NCBI GenBank assembly: GCA_035463315.1
Contig: DATHTJ010000333.1
Coordinates: 1 to 5,836, forward strand
Direction of reading: 5' to 3'
Origin: GCA-003244245 sp035463315
GTDB lineage: Bacteria > Actinomycetota > Actinomycetes > Mycobacteriales > Pseudonocardiaceae
DNA: 5,836 nt
Numbering within the stretch: position 1 is the first letter of the stretch; each line of letters starts with the position of its first letter. Shown here piece by piece: positions 5,665 through 5,836 of this stretch. Under the pieces are notes generated by a model. The model had not been told where the DNA came from and searched no databases. It worked only from the letters and a program-made list of their open reading frames with translations. The translations under genes and the position numbers were made by a program.

Positions 5665-5836
5665 CCGTGAAAACCGTTCATCGTGGCCTGCTAGTCACCG
5701 CAGCTGTCGGTGGACTGATGCTGGCCAGCCACTGGCCAGCGCGGCGATACAGCCCGCAGCCATCCTCACTCCCGCCAGCATCGTCAAAACCGCGCCCGTG
5801 AGCCCTCCCGTCGCCGGCGGTCAGATCGACTCCGTT
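5661..5836 (+). pseudogene. Secreted protein N-terminus with a frameshift in the signal peptide (partial)
   Basis: From ATG5661 the frame reads MTVKTVHRGLLVTAAVGGLM then LAS, a classic Sec signal peptide with a basic n-region (K4, H7, R8) and a hydrophobic core at about 9-22. It then turns into arginine/proline noise and stops at 5799-5801. From 5732 another frame gives LASAAIQPAAILTPASIVKT and continues open to the window end at ...GGQIDSV. Inserting one base near 5730 (CCA restored from CA) joins them as ...LMLAS-P-LASAA, producing a proper signal-peptidase site after ASA or SAA. The rest is therefore a mature exported protein whose family cannot be told from about 30 residues. Unless the missing base is a sequence error, the gene cannot make an exported product. 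Confidence 0.65.
5720..5740. repeat. Perfect 9-bp inverted repeat spanning the frameshift
   Basis: GCTGGCCAG (5720-5728) and CTGGCCAGC (5732-5740) pair perfectly around the 3-nt loop CCA (5729-5731). CTGGCCAGC is also directly repeated at 5721-5729 and 5732-5740. The inferred missing base of the signal-peptide gene lies in this loop. Such structures favour polymerase slippage and sequencing compressions. Confidence 0.7.

Noticed and set aside
1..5836. CRISPR array, tRNA/rRNA genes, transposase or insertion-sequence ends, phage attachment sites
   Set aside because: I looked for regularly spaced repeats, cloverleaf-like segments, transposase motifs and long terminal inverted repeats and saw none.

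Overview
The window is GC-rich (Actinomycetota-like) DNA: coding strands with strong third-position G/C, GTG/TTG start options, ATGA gene overlaps and few ribosome-binding sites. The genus cannot be fixed from sequence alone. Five of the recognisable genes lie on the minus strand, so transcription of the main block runs from about 5100 down to 1. One further gene starts on the plus strand at the right edge.

Reading with transcription: 5103-4612 encodes a small four-helix membrane protein with a proline-rich N-terminus. After a 185-nt gap holding a candidate promoter comes a tightly coupled pair, 4426-2879 and 2882-1659. I recognise these as the DUF2397 (TIGR02677) and DUF2398 (TIGR02678) proteins, which are JetA (kleisin-like) and JetB (KITE-like) of type II Wadjet, the SMC-related anti-plasmid defence system. 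The two genes overlap by ATGA. In known systems they are followed by the SMC ATPase jetC and the TOPRIM nuclease jetD. Here jetB is followed only by a 15-codon ATGA-coupled mini-ORF and about 120 nt of non-coding DNA, so the locus is an orphan jetAB pair or the remains of a complete operon.

Next, 1492-175 is a Streptomyces-type helix-turn-helix/TPR-like regulator. Its N-terminus is split by a frameshift near 1432: the good ribosome-binding site and ATG are in one frame and the rest of the protein is in another. An 8-bp inverted repeat spans its probable promoter. The left edge (105-1) is the first 35 codons of an ABC-F type ATPase.

Right of 5103 there is about 560 nt with no convincing gene, only short repeats, one dyad and a doubtful 34-codon ORF. 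At 5661 a plus-strand secreted protein begins with a strong Shine-Dalgarno. Its signal peptide is broken by an apparent 1-nt deletion in the loop of a perfect 9-bp inverted repeat. Two frameshifts plus a missing half-operon suggest either a decaying accessory region or, for the frameshifts alone, base-calling errors.
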